DNA of 64,000 nt, taken from Sipunculus nudus (taxonomy: Eukaryota; Annelida; Sipuncula; Golfingiida; Sipunculidae). Location: positions 1,922,001 to 1,986,000 of the forward strand of contig CM049316.1 of assembly GCA_026874595.1 (NCBI GenBank), read 5' to 3'. The position numbers and the translations under genes are program-made. Below the pieces are notes generated by a model. It made no database searches and was not told the origin of the DNA. It was given only the letters and a program-made list of their open reading frames with translations. Below are positions 12,610 through 26,100 of the stretch, piece after piece (position 1 is the stretch's first letter; each line of letters begins with the position of its first letter).

Positions 12610-14879
12610 ACTTTACAGCCACAACTGACACCCTTGCAGAGCAGCATGGAGCAACCAGAGATTTATCTGCAACTGTTTTTGTGATGTGATAGGTTCAGTC
12701 AATACCTCCTGTAAAACGTACTGCTACAGACTCGAACCGTGTATCTTAAATGAGTGATGTTGCATTTTGGTAGACATTTTGAACGGTAAAAGGTGTAACT
12801 TGTCTTCTGCCTTTGTAGAAGTCTCGGTCTGAACCATTTCAATATTTAGGGGACATGGCCAAGAGCCCCGCTTCTTCCAGAGCGTTGCTTCCCGACAGAC
12901 AATAAAATTATTAAATAACCAGAAATCTGTATTCTAAAGAATCCAAGCCGCCACTATGTGGGGAGTCCCTATTGTGGGAAGCTCCAAAAAACCGTGTTTG
13001 CATTCACTTATTCGGCCCATATTCCCAGGTTCATTCATGCATAAGTGACTGTACATTTGTAAATATTCCTTGATGACGTTTCTGAATCAGCATCATGTGC
13101 CTGATCCACACCAAAATCTAATCGATTCGTCATTGGTCAAATACCGAACTGCCCTTGACATGTCATGAGATTCCATTCATTTATAATTTGTACAAACAAA
13201 CAAACACACACACACGTGAACGGGTATGAATACATACCCTCCTAGCGGCGGCAGAATACTTGAGAGAAGCGAGTTTAGATATATGTAGACCTTGTGCAGG
13301 GGGTCACAACACCTCCGGCTCAGGGCCCGTACTTATATCCGCCTTGGTCTGAACTTTATTTTGGGAAAAGTGTTCATGCTTCAACGTGAAGAGTAAACAG
13401 TGGTAAAAGTTAACGCTGCCGCATGTATAAAAACACTGTCCATAACGTTATCAAAATTAACAAATACAGCATTGCATGTTATCGGGATCTGTAAGGTACA
13501 TTCCGCTTGCATGCGTGGACTTTCCTTTACTGTTGACCTTTTATCCTTTCGCTTTTCAGGTAATTTTGGGACCTGGCTGATGCTGCAGATGAAATACAAA
13601 CTTGACAGATCTATACATTTTGTTCTACATGAGGAAGACTTTACGGCTAATACATAATACAGCAGGAATCCCCACAGTTACACACACACACACACACACC
13701 CTGCCTTAGTCAGGATATCCAATACGATTTCGCAGGTATACGGCTCTTTATATATGACTCTGTGAAAATATCAGTGACTGGCGCTCAGTATCCGAACATA
13801 TAAATCATCTACGACTACACACGCTTCAGTTTACTTGCCTGGAATGAGTACGCAGTTTAACTGTTCAGAGTTACGATTTTAAATCATGCCTACTATTTAC
13901 GAAACTACTGATTGTATCGTATAGATATCCCAGTAAGGGCATTTTTCATGGGTTTTTAATATATGAGCTATAAAAATTCGTCGTGTATCGCATATCATGG
14001 TAGGCCTGTTCATTTTATATTGAGCGGTCACTCATCATCGCTCTATACTTTCTATATTTATCATTATATTTTTAAAAGATGTGATTTTTTTTTCATCTAT
14101 TTAGAATGGGTTATTTTTATTATTAATTAGTCATATTAGAATAAGACGTAAACATTAATCAAGCACTGGGACATCAATAGATAAAATACTGACAACGAAT
14201 TCTCTTTGACGTTTATCGGGAAAGTTAATGACTAAAACAGTTCTAACATTTTTTGTGCGGAGTGTATGGCCGTCATGCTATTAAATAGATAAGACAAATG
14301 TATGTTTTGCGTTTGCTTTTGATCAATATTCTTCAATGCCCCACTGTATAACAACCCTCTTATACAAACATTAAAGGGGTCTATTCACATATATCAGGCA
14401 TGTTACATAATCTTGAAATATATGATTTCCTCCTCAGAATATTATGGTATCTGCCAAAGTTTTCTTCTAAAACCGTTTGCTTACTCTTAAACACGAGTTT
14501 GAATGAGCTGCATTGGGCGCGAATAGTGGTTCAAAATATCAACACAGCGCGCATACCACCTGACGAATTAAGATTTTCTTCAAACCATTGTTCCTTCTTT
14601 CATGTTTCTTCTCTTTGTTTGAGAGCTGTTGCGCATGCGCAAGAACCTCTAGTTGCGCTGTGTTGTTGTGGTAAACAGGTAAATGCTGCTTGTGTTTACT
14701 CACACACAGAACATTAACAACCTATAAAACAGGTTAATTTAATTTGAGATAGTAAGTCCGGGTGCTGGGATGGTCTTCAATATGGCGTTTGAATTCAGGC
14801 AAAATAAACTAATAGTTAATGTGAGTTAATAAATATATTATTGAACTAATAGTGTCAGTGAGTTATTAGGGCCCCGCTT

Positions 14880-15600
14880 GACAAGCGGTGTCCTAAGCGG
14901 TGCCCATAGTGATCACCGTGTCAGTCCGTCCTTCCGTCCTTCCGTCGCTGATGAAGAAAAAACTTGCAAACTTGCAAACACTGTCTAAATGGCAGAAACC
15001 GCAAGTAAAAGTGCGTAAAACTCTCAAAGCTCTGTCATTTCTCCGGGTGGATTCGGCTCTCGATTGACTACGCTGGAACTCGGCTGCTGAGATCGGCGGA
15101 GGGAATGCATGCTGCTTCTTCCCTTGTGGCTGTGGATGATGTAGCTTTCCATGTCTCACGGTGCGGATATAACGCTGGCGGCCCCTGGGATCCTACGGAC
15201 TTGGCTTGGATTGGCATCACGTCTATCGGCAATCAAAATTATGCTTAAGGAGCGCGTAGGGCTGAGGTCATGACCCCAGCAACCTGTAGCTGCTCGGCAA
15301 AGCGGAAACTTCTTCACCAAACCAACCGTCCTTCCGTCCATCCGTCGTTCCGTCAGTGACACTTTCTTTCGCGCGCGATAACTCCTCAACAAACTTTTGC
15401 AGCTTTCCCAAATTCACAGGGATGATTGGTACCTATGAGGGCTCCAGACCTGTTGAATTACAGACCTGTCAGAATTCAAATATGGCCGCCATAGCTCGAT
15501 CGCTGATTTTCTTTCGCCAGCGATAACTCAACAACAACCTACTGCAGCTTTCGTAATTTCACAGGTCTGCTCATATTTTGATAAGTTACCCTATGCATCC
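14880..15600. repeat. dispersed repeat fragments with CCGTCCTTCCGTCC blocks
   Basis: Two related segments (about 14900-15150 and 15320-15560) each carry a CCGTC-rich tract followed by GCGATAACTC-type text and GCAGCTTTC.AATTCACAGG. The duplicated order suggests a repeat family rather than a gene. Open frames of 78-88 codons on the minus strand have no recognisable domain. Confidence 0.45.
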
Positions 15601-16414
15601 TTTGATATACCATAATGTTCTAGAAACTTTCACTAAGACAAGCCACTCTCAGTATCATTGAACAGGTACATTTTTAGGTCTATGCCAAATCTTTATATTT
15701 CAGTTTAGAGTTGACATTTTATGAGTGGACAGTAACAGTGTATATGACTCAGAATGCATGCGAATGATCAGTGTTTGGTGTTGATCATTAAGTGCAACTG
15801 CTAATTAGTAAACATTGCCCTGGGCAAGGGGGACCTAATCCTATTACCTCATCTCAGAGTACCAAGTAAGTGGGTGAATGAGCAAGGCGTCCATCATGGT
15901 ATTAACTATAGCAGTTTCTTTGCTTTGCTGACATAAGAAAGTCTAGTGTTTGTCAGATCAAAGTATGCTTATCAGTCAAATATGAATGGCAACTGACTGG
16001 TGCATTCACTGCTGGTTATAAAACCGTCACCAGAGCAGCCAGTCTGGGCTAAGGTCTGACCGGAGCATGTGATGCCACATTAAAGAAGTCTAATTAGTAT
16101 ACATGTATCCCATGCTTGTCCTTGAGTCAAGAAGACTAATTATTATGATTATGCAAATAGACAGTAATACGCCTCTGACCTTTGTTCATGTGTTTGATCA
16201 TAATCATTTACAGTTGAAATATAAATGTTTGATAATAAATACTTATTCTGATGGCTAATAATTACAAATTTACAATAAAATAAAACTCAGAAAAGTTTAA
16301 TTAGGAAAATACTTTAACTGGGAAAATCGATGAAGTGCCCGCATTAGCTGATGAAATGTGCCTCCTTTTCAGAATATAGAGGTGCCCACATTAGATAAAC
16401 CTAATAAAGATAAG

Positions 16415-17493
16415 TGCTAGGGTTCTGGTTTGTCAGTGCTAGGATTCTAGTTTGTCATTGCTAGGATTCTGGTTTGTCATTGCTAGGATTCTGGTTTGTC
16501 ATTGCTAGGATTCTGGTTTGTCATTGCTAGGATTCTAGTTTGTCAATTCTAGGATTCTGGTTTGTCAGTACTGCATTCTGGTTTGTCAATTCTAGGATTT
16601 TGGTTTGTCAGTGCTAGGATTCTGGTTTGTCTGTACTAGGATTCTGGTTTGTCAGTGCTATGATTCTGGTTTGTCTTTGCTAGGATTCTGGTTTGTCAGT
16701 GCTAGGATTCTTGTTTGTCATTTCTAGGATTCTGGTTTGTCGGTACTAGGATTCTGGTTTGTCATTCTAGGATTCTGGTTTGTCAGTGCTAGGATTCTGG
16801 TTTGTCAGTGCTAGGATTCTGGTTTGTCATTGCTAGAATTCTGGTTTGTCATTGCTAGGATTCTAGTTTGTCAATTCTAGGATTCTGGTTTTTCAGTACT
16901 AGGATTCTGGTTTGTCAATTCTAGGATTTTGGTTTGTCAGTGCTAGGATTCTGGTTTGTCTGTGCTAGGATTCTGGTTTGTCAGTGCTAGGATTCTGGTT
17001 TGTCTGTGCTAGGATTCTGGTTTGTCAGTGCTAGGATTCTGGTTTGTCATTTCTAGGATTCTGGTTTGTCAGTACTAAGATTCTGGTTTGTCAATTCTAG
17101 GATTCTGGTTTGTCAGTGCTAGGATTCTGGTTTGTCAGTGCTAGGATTCTGGTTTGTCATTTCTAGGATTCTGGTTTGTCAGTACTAGGATTCTGGTTTG
17201 TCAATTCTAGGATTCTGGTTTGTCAGTGCTAGGATTCTGGTTTGTCAGTGCTAGGATTCTGGTTTGTCATTGCTAGGATTCTGGTTTGTCATTGCTAGGA
17301 TTCTAGTTTGTCAATTCTAGGATTCTGGTTTGTCAGTACTAGGATTCTGGATTGTCAATTCTAGGATTTTGGTTTGTCAGTGCGAGGATTCTGGTTTGTC
17401 TGTACTAGGATTCTGGTTTGTCAGTGCTATGATTCTGGTTTGTCTGTGCTAGGATTCTGGTTTGTCAATTCTAGGATTCTGGTTTGTCAGTGC
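16415..17493. repeat. 22-bp minisatellite, left part (about 48 units)
   Basis: Unit core CTAGGATTCTGGTTTGTCA. Units come in variants that recur in a fixed order (see findings). The array is broken by a solo LTR at 17494 and resumes at 18228. Confidence 0.97.
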
Positions 17494-18227
17494 TGTTGCA
17501 TGGACGTCACCCGGACATCGGAGGATGGCGCCACGAAGTGGTGTGGCCGCCCCCGTTTCCACGCTTATGGATCCACCCCGCTATCAGTGACTACTGACGC
17601 GCTTTTAGAAACATAAAAAACTATTCTTGGACCATTCAGTACTGGTTTTGCAGTTCTGCCGGCGCTATCGTTTCTCTCAAGCAAAACCACAAACTTCTGC
17701 GGTTTCCACCCATTGTTGAAAACCTATAAAACGAACTCGCCTGCAGTACGAGGCGGGACTATTGACTTTGCTACGCCACGTTGCTGTTATCCCCGGGGAC
17801 CGTGACCGTGGGCTCTTGGTCCCCAAGCCCACGGAATGCCATGAACCACGCCATGAACTGTATTATTTAGGAAGAGGAGAGACTTTATGTTTGTTTGGTG
17901 CCACATGGATTAATACAGGACTTCAGTTTTGTGTGTGCCCGAATTATGTGTTGATGATGGACTTCAGTTTCTCGTTTACCGGATTAAGTTAAGTATTTCG
18001 TTACAGTTCGTTATTTAGAGACTCAGTTTTCGTCAGAGACTTGGTTATAAATTACGTTATGTATTGACTATTATATTATTTGTGTACGATTGTAAATATT
18101 GTGATATAGGAATATAGCACTGTTTTTGCTCCCATATTTTGGTTACGTATTCATTTGAAGAGAACGTGTCTGAGCATATGTGTTACGGTTCGGCCTAAGT
18201 TGTTTGGTGTGAAAAGGGACCGTAACA
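17494..18227 (+). mobile_element. solo LTR of the gypsy element found at 22.1-28.9 kb
   Basis: A 734-bp copy, starting TGTTGCATGG and ending CCGTAACA, is the reverse complement of the LTRs at 22141-22875 and 28160-28894, with scattered substitutions (for example GCGCTTTTAG against GCGCCTTGAG). It is flanked by a 4-bp duplication GTGC (17490-17493 and 18228-18231). No internal sequence remains, as expected after LTR-LTR recombination. TATAAAA at 17725-17731 is the likely core promoter. Codon-like runs inside it are shadows. Confidence 0.95.
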
Positions 18228-18790
18228 GTGCTAGGATTCTGGTTTGTCTGTGCTAGGATTCTGGTTTGTCATTGATAGGATTCTAGTTTGTCAATTCTAG
18301 GATTCTGGTTTGTCAGTACTAGGATTCTGGTTTGTCAATTCTAGGATTTTGGGTTGTCAGTGCTAGGATTCTGGTTTGTCAGTGCTAGGATTCTGGTTTG
18401 TCAGTGCTAGGATTCTGGTTTGTCATTGCTAGGATTCTGGTTTGTCATTGCTAGGATTCTGGTTTGTCTGTGCTAGGATTCTAGTTTGTCTGTGCTAGGA
18501 TTCTAGTTTGTCAGTGCTAGGATTCTGGTTTGTCAGTACTAGGATTCTGGTTTGTCAATTCTAGGATTCTGGTTTGTCAGTGCTAGGATTTTGGTTTGTC
18601 AGTGCTAGGATTCTGGTTTGTCAGTGCTAGGATTCTGGTTTGTCAGTGCTAGGATTCTGGTTTGTCAGTGCTAGGATTCTGGTTTGTCATTGCTAGGATT
18701 CTGGTTTGTTATTGCTAAGATTCTGGTTTGTCAGTGCCAGGATTTAGATTTGTCAATGGTAGGATTCTGTTCAGTCAGTGCTAGGATCTT
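18228..18790. repeat. 22-bp minisatellite, right part (about 25 units)
   Basis: Same units as at 16415-17493; the last three units before 18790 are degraded (CAGGATTTAGATTTGTC and similar), marking the old edge of the array. Confidence 0.96.
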
Positions 18791-19430
18791 GTTTACAGTT
18801 CAAAGTTTTGAATGGTTTGAGAGAACGTATCTTAATCATCCGAAAATGGGGAATTAATATAATTTGCTATAAATAAAAAAAAAAACTTTTCAACAAATAC
18901 GGCATATAATATGCTTATAACAAGCCTAGGGAATGTCTGCTGTCACGTGAGTAGATATAATAGCAGCCGTGAAAAAGTAGTCAATCAAAGTGGGTCGGTC
19001 ATTTGTGACGCAAGTTATCCGAAACCACACTGCAATGTTCGTTATCGTTGTAGAAGGAAGGTTGTCTTGATTTTTCACTACAGGGAGACAATTAACACAA
19101 AGGAAACATGAAAATGTCACAATATCATCTGCATGGTGTCCATCACAAATTGTGTGGATATTGTTGACCGAGCATGTAGAAGACATGTTTGTTCTCCGGA
19201 AGAACTCAGTAGGCAGGAGATTTAAAAGTATGCAGAGTTATGATTGAATCGCTTTTCCCCGCATATGGTAGATGCTATTACAAATTTAATAAGTTTACTA
19301 AATAGGTTTGACGTAAAATCTTACCAGTGATGGTTATGCGTTGACTAAAATAATGAAAAATGTACTCATCGACACTTTCACGTCAGTTTTTGGCATGACG
19401 TGAGGACTACGGATCCTAGGTCACGTGAGG
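18791..19430. other. no gene recognised
   Basis: AT-rich, short open frames only (18911-19111 plus, 18926-19186 minus overlap each other). Nothing recognised. Confidence 0.5.
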
Positions 19431-20345
19431 AATGTCAGGAGCTAATGATCATGGATCACGTGAGAGTGTGAAAAGTTGTGGATCAAGAGTAAAATTAAAA
19501 TTGTGAGGAGTTACAGATCATGAGTCACGTGAGAGTGAAAACTGAGGACCATCAGTTACGTGAGTGTGTGAGGGGCTGTGGATCATGTGTCACGTGAGTC
19601 AGGTGTGAGGGGCTGTGGATCATGTGTCACCTGAGTCAGGTGTGAGGGGCTGTGGATCATGTGTCACCTGAGTCAGGTGTGAGGGGCTGTGGATCATGTG
19701 TCACCTGAGTCAGGTGTGAGGGGCTGTGGATCATGTGTCACCTGAGTCAGGTGTGAGGGGCTGTGGATCATGTGTCACCTGAGTCAGGTGTGAGGGGCTG
19801 TGGATCATGTGTCACCTGAGTCAGGTGTGAGGGGCTGTGGATCATGTGTCACCTGAGTCAGGTGTGAGGGGCTGTGGATCATGTGTCACCTGAGTCAGGT
19901 GTGAGGGGCTGTGGATCATGTGTCACCTGAGTCAGGTGTGAGGGGCTGTGGATCATGTGTCACCTGAGTCAGGTGTGAGGGGCTGTGGATCATGTGTCAC
20001 CTGAGTCAGGTGTGAGGGGCTGTGGATCATGTGTCACCTGAGTCAGGTGTGAGGGGCTGTGGATCATGTGTCACCTGAGTCAGGTGAGAGGGGCTGTGGA
20101 TCATGTGTCACCTGAGTCAGGTGAGAGGGGCTGTGGATCATGTGTCACGTGAGTCAGGTGAGAGGGGCTGTGGATCATGTGTCACGTGAGTCAGGTGAGA
20201 GGGGCTGTGGATCATGTGTCACGTGAGTCAGGTGAGAGGGGCTGTGGATCATGTGTCACGTGAGTCAGGTGAGAGGGGCTGTGGATCATGTGTCACCTTA
20301 GTCAGGTGTGAGGGGCTGTGGATTATGCGTCACGTGAGTCAGGTT
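19431..20345. repeat. 37-bp minisatellite array 1 (about 21 regular units plus degraded left edge)
   Basis: Unit GTGAGGGGCTGTGGATCATG then TGTCACCTGAGTCAG. Each unit contains CACCTGAGTCAGGTG, near-palindromic and centred on TGAGTCA. The left edge (19431-19567) contains loose ancestors with TCACGTGAG, and some right-edge units carry CACGTGAGTCAGGTG. Same family and same orientation as 30833-32210. Confidence 0.97.
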
Positions 20346-21185
20346 ATGACCCAGAGATTTCAGTTTTGGTATTGTTTTAGTCATAATGACCACCATTTTC
20401 AATGTAGCTGTTCTCCCATTTGAAATTTAAAAAAACTGTAAATATACTGAACACATAATTTTGTTAGTACGTATGTTCCAAAGCATTCTGCGATCGAGGG
20501 AAACAAATATAACTTATTAAACACTCAAGTATAGATGAAGTTTCATGAGATGATCAAACGTTCTGAAAAACAGCTGTTACACATTGTGAAAATAAATGCT
20601 TTTTTTGTGACCCATGTATGACCTTCAAAAATAAAACAATAAGAGCGAAACTGCCGTTATCCCCACAGTTTTTATTTTCCCCCTTGTGTCACGACGAGGC
20701 CCGAAAATTTCAACTTAAGCAAGATGTTACCTAGTTGAAGGGGGATTATGTGAGCATAATTTGAATCCTTTTAAAAAAAGTGGCACCATTACGGAAATTC
20801 ATTTTTATTCCTGGCAAATTAAACAGTAATTCATGTTTACATAAAATATTAAAGGTATTTGCATGAAAAAAGATTCTGTAAGTTTTTGTAGTGTATAATG
20901 TAGGGTGTACATTCGAACGGACAAAGCTGTCACATGCATGGAAAACAAACTGATCTCTTAAAATTATTTATATATGATTATAGAGATTATAGAGGGGTTA
21001 AAAAGCAATACAGACAGCTGAGTCATACTTGAAGCCCCTCCCCCTTCTCCATGACTTTCATGCAGTCCTTACATATTTTGTCAAAGATTGTCTAACTGTC
21101 GACTTCCATATGTGGCCGCCAACATTCACAGACTTAGGATGTACATTTTTTATTTTTTATTTCCCTTACTTCCCTGGTTTGTTAT
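20346..21185 (+). repeat. left arm of an imperfect inverted repeat
   Basis: ATGACCCAGAGATT through CTTCCCTGGTTTGTTAT is the diverged reverse complement of 30009-30598; examples of shared text are GTACGTATGTTCCAAAGC, GACTTAGGATGTA and CTTCCCTGGTTTGTTAT. This arm has about 240 extra bases (near 20670-20905) absent from the other. Probably two copies of one dispersed element in opposite orientation. Confidence 0.8.
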
Positions 21186-22136
21186 TTGTTTGCTCTGTCT
21201 GCTAACATTTGTTCGATTGCAAATGTAACAGTTGAATGTGTTTGCATGTACTAAGTCAAGTCATATCACATATATTGAAACATTCTGAGATATGCTGCTG
21301 CATTCTTTCATCGGCATCATATAGCCATCATTATATTTATACGGATTATTCGTCCGCTATGTGATCGCCAACTATGCATGTCGACTTGTCTGTGCAAGCT
21401 GAACTCATTTCTCCTCTCTCTGTAGCTAAACCAGAAAAGACTTACTTTAGAATTTATTTTAAAATAACCAGCTTTTTAGAGGAACGTGACCCCAATGAGC
21501 ATAAATTTAATTGGATTTTAAATGGTATTATTAAAACTAACAAATTTAGTTAATAGCAACATATGACAACTGATGTGAATAAACAAACGCTTCTGACGTC
21601 ATTTCTGTTATCAAATATTTCAGGAATACCTGAAACCCTCAGCGCCAAAAGTCATGTTATATAAACGATGATGACAATGCGTTAGAGTTTTATGAAATGC
21701 CCGGCCCCCGAAAAATATTGCCGTCGGTGTTATGCATCATAATGAGGTAAAAAAAATCTCTCCAAAACTTTGAACTTTAAAAAATGCATGAGCGCAAATC
21801 GGGAAGTTAGAGATGTATTTCCATGTACGCACACAGAAAAAAAGAAGGTTAAATGTAATTAATTGTATAATATTAAGCTGGCACATATTACAAAAACACG
21901 TAACATAATTAGTAATATCAAATTTTGTTCTGTGAGATGATATTGGAAATTCAGGGATTTACCAGATCTAAGAGACTTACAAATGCAGACAACAAAATGA
22001 TTTGCGTTGAACAGCCTCATATGCATTTAATATGCAATTATTCATATGCATTGAATAATCCATCAATAAATACACGATAAATGATTAAGCTACATTTCCG
22101 AAGAAAAAAAATATGATCTTGGGCTGTAGTAGGTAC
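21186..22136. other. no gene recognised
   Basis: AT-rich sequence without a supported gene; it is the left target flank of the LTR retrotransposon. Confidence 0.5.
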
Positions 22137-22140
22137 CTAT

Positions 22141-22875
22141 TGTTACGGTCCCTTTTCACACCAAACAACTCAGGCCGAACCGTAACACATATGCTCAGAC
22201 ACGTTCTCTTCAAATGAATACGTAACCAAAATATGGGTGCAAAAACAGTACTATATTACTATATTACAATATTTACAATCGTACACAAATAATATAATAG
22301 TCAATACATAACGTAATTTATAACCAAGTCTCTGACGAAAACTGAGTCTCTAAATAACGAACTGTAACGAAATACTTAACTGAATCCGGTATACGAGAAA
22401 CTGAAGTCCATCATCAACACATAATTCGGGCACACACAAAACTGAAGTCCTGTATTAATCCATGTGGCACCAAACAAACATAAAGTCTCTCCTCTTCCTA
22501 AATAATAAAGTTCATGGCGTGGTTCATGGCATTCCGTGGGCTTGGGGACCAAGAGCCCACGGTCACGGTCCCCGGGGATAACAGCAACGTGGCGTTGGCG
22601 AAGTCAATAGTCCCGCCTCGTACTGCAGGCGAGTTCGTTTTATAGGTTTTCAACAATGGGTGAAAACCGCAGAAGTTTGTGGTTTTGCTTGAGAGAAACG
22701 ATAGCGCCGGCAGAACTGCAAAACCAGTACTGAATGGTCCAAGAATAGTTTTTATGTTTTCTCAAGGCGCGTCAGTAGTCACTGATAGCGGGGTGGATCC
22801 ATAAGCGTGGAAACGGGGGCGGCCACACCACTTCGTGGCGCCATCCTCCGATGTCCGGGTGACGTCCATGCAACA
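22141..22875 (-). repeat. 3' LTR
   Basis: 735 bp, TG...CA ends, same length as 28160-28894 and no difference found by eye. Confidence 0.97.
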
Positions 22876-22886
22876 CCCCCACCCTT
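22876..22886 (-). other. polypurine tract
   Basis: AAGGGTGGGGG on the minus strand directly abuts the 3' LTR: the expected plus-strand DNA priming site. Confidence 0.9.
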
Positions 22887-23109
22887 AAAAGAAAGAAGGT
22901 AAGGAGAGCAAAGCATTAGCACTGTATGACGAGTATATGAGTAGTTTGACATCTTAAGCATTAAGTTATGCTTCTTACAGCTAATTAATTATCATCATCA
23001 CAAATAGTATAATCAGCAATATCTTAATACATGTAATATATGTAATACAACTCTTCCAAAGGACAAAACATGTCCGAGGCTATAACAAGAGTCAATCATC
23101 AGATCAAAA
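22887..23109 (-). other. non-coding 3' region of the retrotransposon
   Basis: Between the pol stop and the polypurine tract; too short for an envelope and without a supported frame. Confidence 0.7.
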
Positions 23110-26100
23110 TTAATGACGTCTCGATAACGTATCAGCGATTATGTTATCGGAGCCCTTGATGTGTTTGATAACTAGGTTAAACTCTGACAGGGCTAGACTC
23201 CATCTCATTAATCTCTGATTATTATTCTTCATCTTATGAAGAAATGTTATGGGATTATGATCTGTATAAACAGTTATATCATACGGCGTAGAGCCCAAAT
23301 ATACTTCAAAGTGCTGTAACGCCATCAATAGTGACAGAGTTTCCTTTTCAATAGTAGAATAATTCTTTTGATGAGGTAAAAATTTCTTTGAATAGTAGCA
23401 AACCGGATGACTTATGTTAAAGTCATCGTCTTGGATGAGCACAGCGCCTACACCGCAATCGCTGGCATCCGTCATGAGAGAAAACTGTTTATCAAAATTT
23501 GGAGCCTGTAACACAGGTGCACTTTGTAATATTGCTTTGGCTCTTTCAAAAGCATTTTGACAGTTTTTATTCCAATGGAATTTTCTGTCCTTTTTCAATA
23601 GGTCCGTTAACGGATTCACAACTTCTGCAAAGTTCTGACAAAATTTCCTGTAATACCCAGTCATTCCTAAGAATCGCATTAGTTCCTTGCGATTAGAAGG
23701 AACTGGAAATTCTACGATAGCAGATACTTTACTGGCAATAGGTTTTACACAACCTTGACCTACTTCGTGCCCTAAATATGTTACAGTTGCACGACAAAAA
23801 TCACTCTTGGCAAGATTAACTGTCAATCCTGCTTTTTTCAGTCTCTCAAAGAGTTCTACCAAACTTTGTTTATGATCTTCCCATATGTGATTGTATACAA
23901 CAACATCATCAATATAGCAAGTACAGTTATCTAAGCCAGATAATACACAATTCATAAGTCTCATGAAGCAGGCTGGCGCATTTTTCATTCCGAAGGGCAT
24001 AACTTTGTACTGGAACAAACCGTTTGGCGTTACAAACGCAGATATTTGCTTAGCCCGTTCGGTAAGAGGTACCTGCCAATAACCTTTTAACAGATCTAAC
24101 TTGCTAATATACGTAGCAGATCCAATCCTATCAATGCAATCTTCCACTCTGGGCAAAGGGTAAGTATCTGTTATGGTTACAGTGTTAACTTTTCGATAGT
24201 CTGTACAAAATCTGTAGGTCATATCAGGCTTCTTTATCAACAAACAAGGGGAACTCCAGGCACTACTGCTGTTTTCAATAATATCATTCTCTATCATATA
24301 CTTGATTTCATTCTTTATGGCTTGTAACTTTTGGGGACCAGCTCTATAGGGTGCCTGTTTAATAGGGGAAGCATCTCCTACGTCTACATCATGCTGTAGT
24401 ACATTAGTTCTACTGGGGACATCAGGAAATAAAGAGTCATAATTTAGCAGGATGTCCTTCAACTCTGATAACTGATCGAAATCCAAGTGTGACAATTTCT
24501 GATCTAAATTATTTAAAATATCAGAGTTGTTCAGTTTTACAGGATGTTCAGTTTTCTTCATGAGAACATCCTCGGCATTTTTTTCAGTTTCTTTAATGAG
24601 TACCAAGTTTGTTTGGGGAGGACTAGTTTGACATGTTTCCGCTGATCTGTCATGATATTCTTTCAACATATTTATATGACAAAGTTGTTGCGACTTTCTA
24701 CGATCAGGAGTATCAATCACATAATTCAAATCTGATTTCTTCTCAACAACTTTGTATGGTCCAGAGTATTTTGCTTGCAGGGGATGTCCTGGAATTGGGA
24801 ATAAAACCAGAACTTTATCACCAGGTTTAAATTCTCTTTTTGTCGTCTTTTTGTCATACCATACTTTCATTTTGTTTTGGGCTTTCTTTAAATGTTCTTG
24901 GGCAATTTCATTTGCCCTACTTAATTTCTCCTTGAATTCCTGAACATATTTTAACAAGCTACTTTGAGAACTGTTTTCCATCCAAGTGTCTTTTAACACC
25001 GCCAGGGGGCCTCTTACACAGTGCCCATACACTAATTCAAAAGGGCTAAACCCTAAGCTTTCTTGCACTGCTTCTCGGGCTGCAAATATCAAAAAGGGTA
25101 AACCCTCATCCCACTGGTTCCCAGTGTCAAGACAATAAGCTCTAATCATGTTTTTGAGAGTTTGATGAAATCGCTCTAGAGCACCTTGACTCTCAGGATG
25201 GTAGGCACTGGATTTGTAGTGTTTTATGCCTAGCTCTGCCATAACCTGGGCAAATATATTTGACATGAAATTTGAACCTTGATCCGTTTGTATTGTTCTT
25301 GGTAAGCCAAAAGTAGTAAAAAATTTAACCAGAGCTTCAACAATTTTCTTTGCAGATATAGTTCTAAGAGGAATTGCTTCTGGAAATCTAGTTGCAGTAC
25401 ACATGATTGTTAGAACATATTCATTGCCATGTTTAGTTTTTCTTAGCGGTCCTACACAGTCAAGTATTATTGATTCAAACGCATCATGTGTTGTTGGTAT
25501 GGGCGAGAGTGGCGCAGGACTTATTTGGTGGGTTGGTTTTCCAATCATTTGACACACATGACAAGTTTTACAGTATTTCGCCACGTCTCGTTTTAACTTG
25601 GGCCAATAGAAGTGTTGGAGAATTTTGTGTTTGGTTTTCCTGACACCCAAATGTCCTGCCATAGGATGATCATGTGCAAGTTTTAAGATTTCTGGGCGAT
25701 ACTCGGGGGGAACTACAATTTGACAAAGAGTATTCCACGTTTCGTCCGCTGGTATGGTGGGAGGTCTATATTTTCTGACTAGTACATCATTCTGTAAGGT
25801 GAAACAAGTTGGAACTTTATCTGCTTCCTCTTTAGTCAAGGCATTTTCTCTAAGGGAGGCAATATCAGGATCTTTCTTTTGCATTTCTATCAAATCATCA
25901 GTTTTCATGCTAACTTCTACATTCTTTACACTCCTATCCTTCTTTAACTGTTCATGCCCATTTTGATCCGGCGATTTCACGCCGTTTGTACTCCTTTGGA
26001 GATTTCTATTCAGGGTCTGTTTGCCCTGTACTACATTTGTAGTCGAGTCCTTTGGACTTGGTGTGCCACTTGGGTCACACGCGGGCGATTTAATATTTAC

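Larger units (their letters stand above)
12234..16414. other. 3' flank of dipeptidase gene and intergenic sequence
   Basis: No further gene recognised. Possible poly(A) signal AATAAA at 12901-12906; a (CA)n run at 13679-13699. Open frames at 13400-13657 and 14400-14717 show no known domain. Around 14920-14950 and 15330-15360 there are CCGTCCTTCCGTCC-like pyrimidine repeats within a dispersed repeat described separately. Confidence 0.5.
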
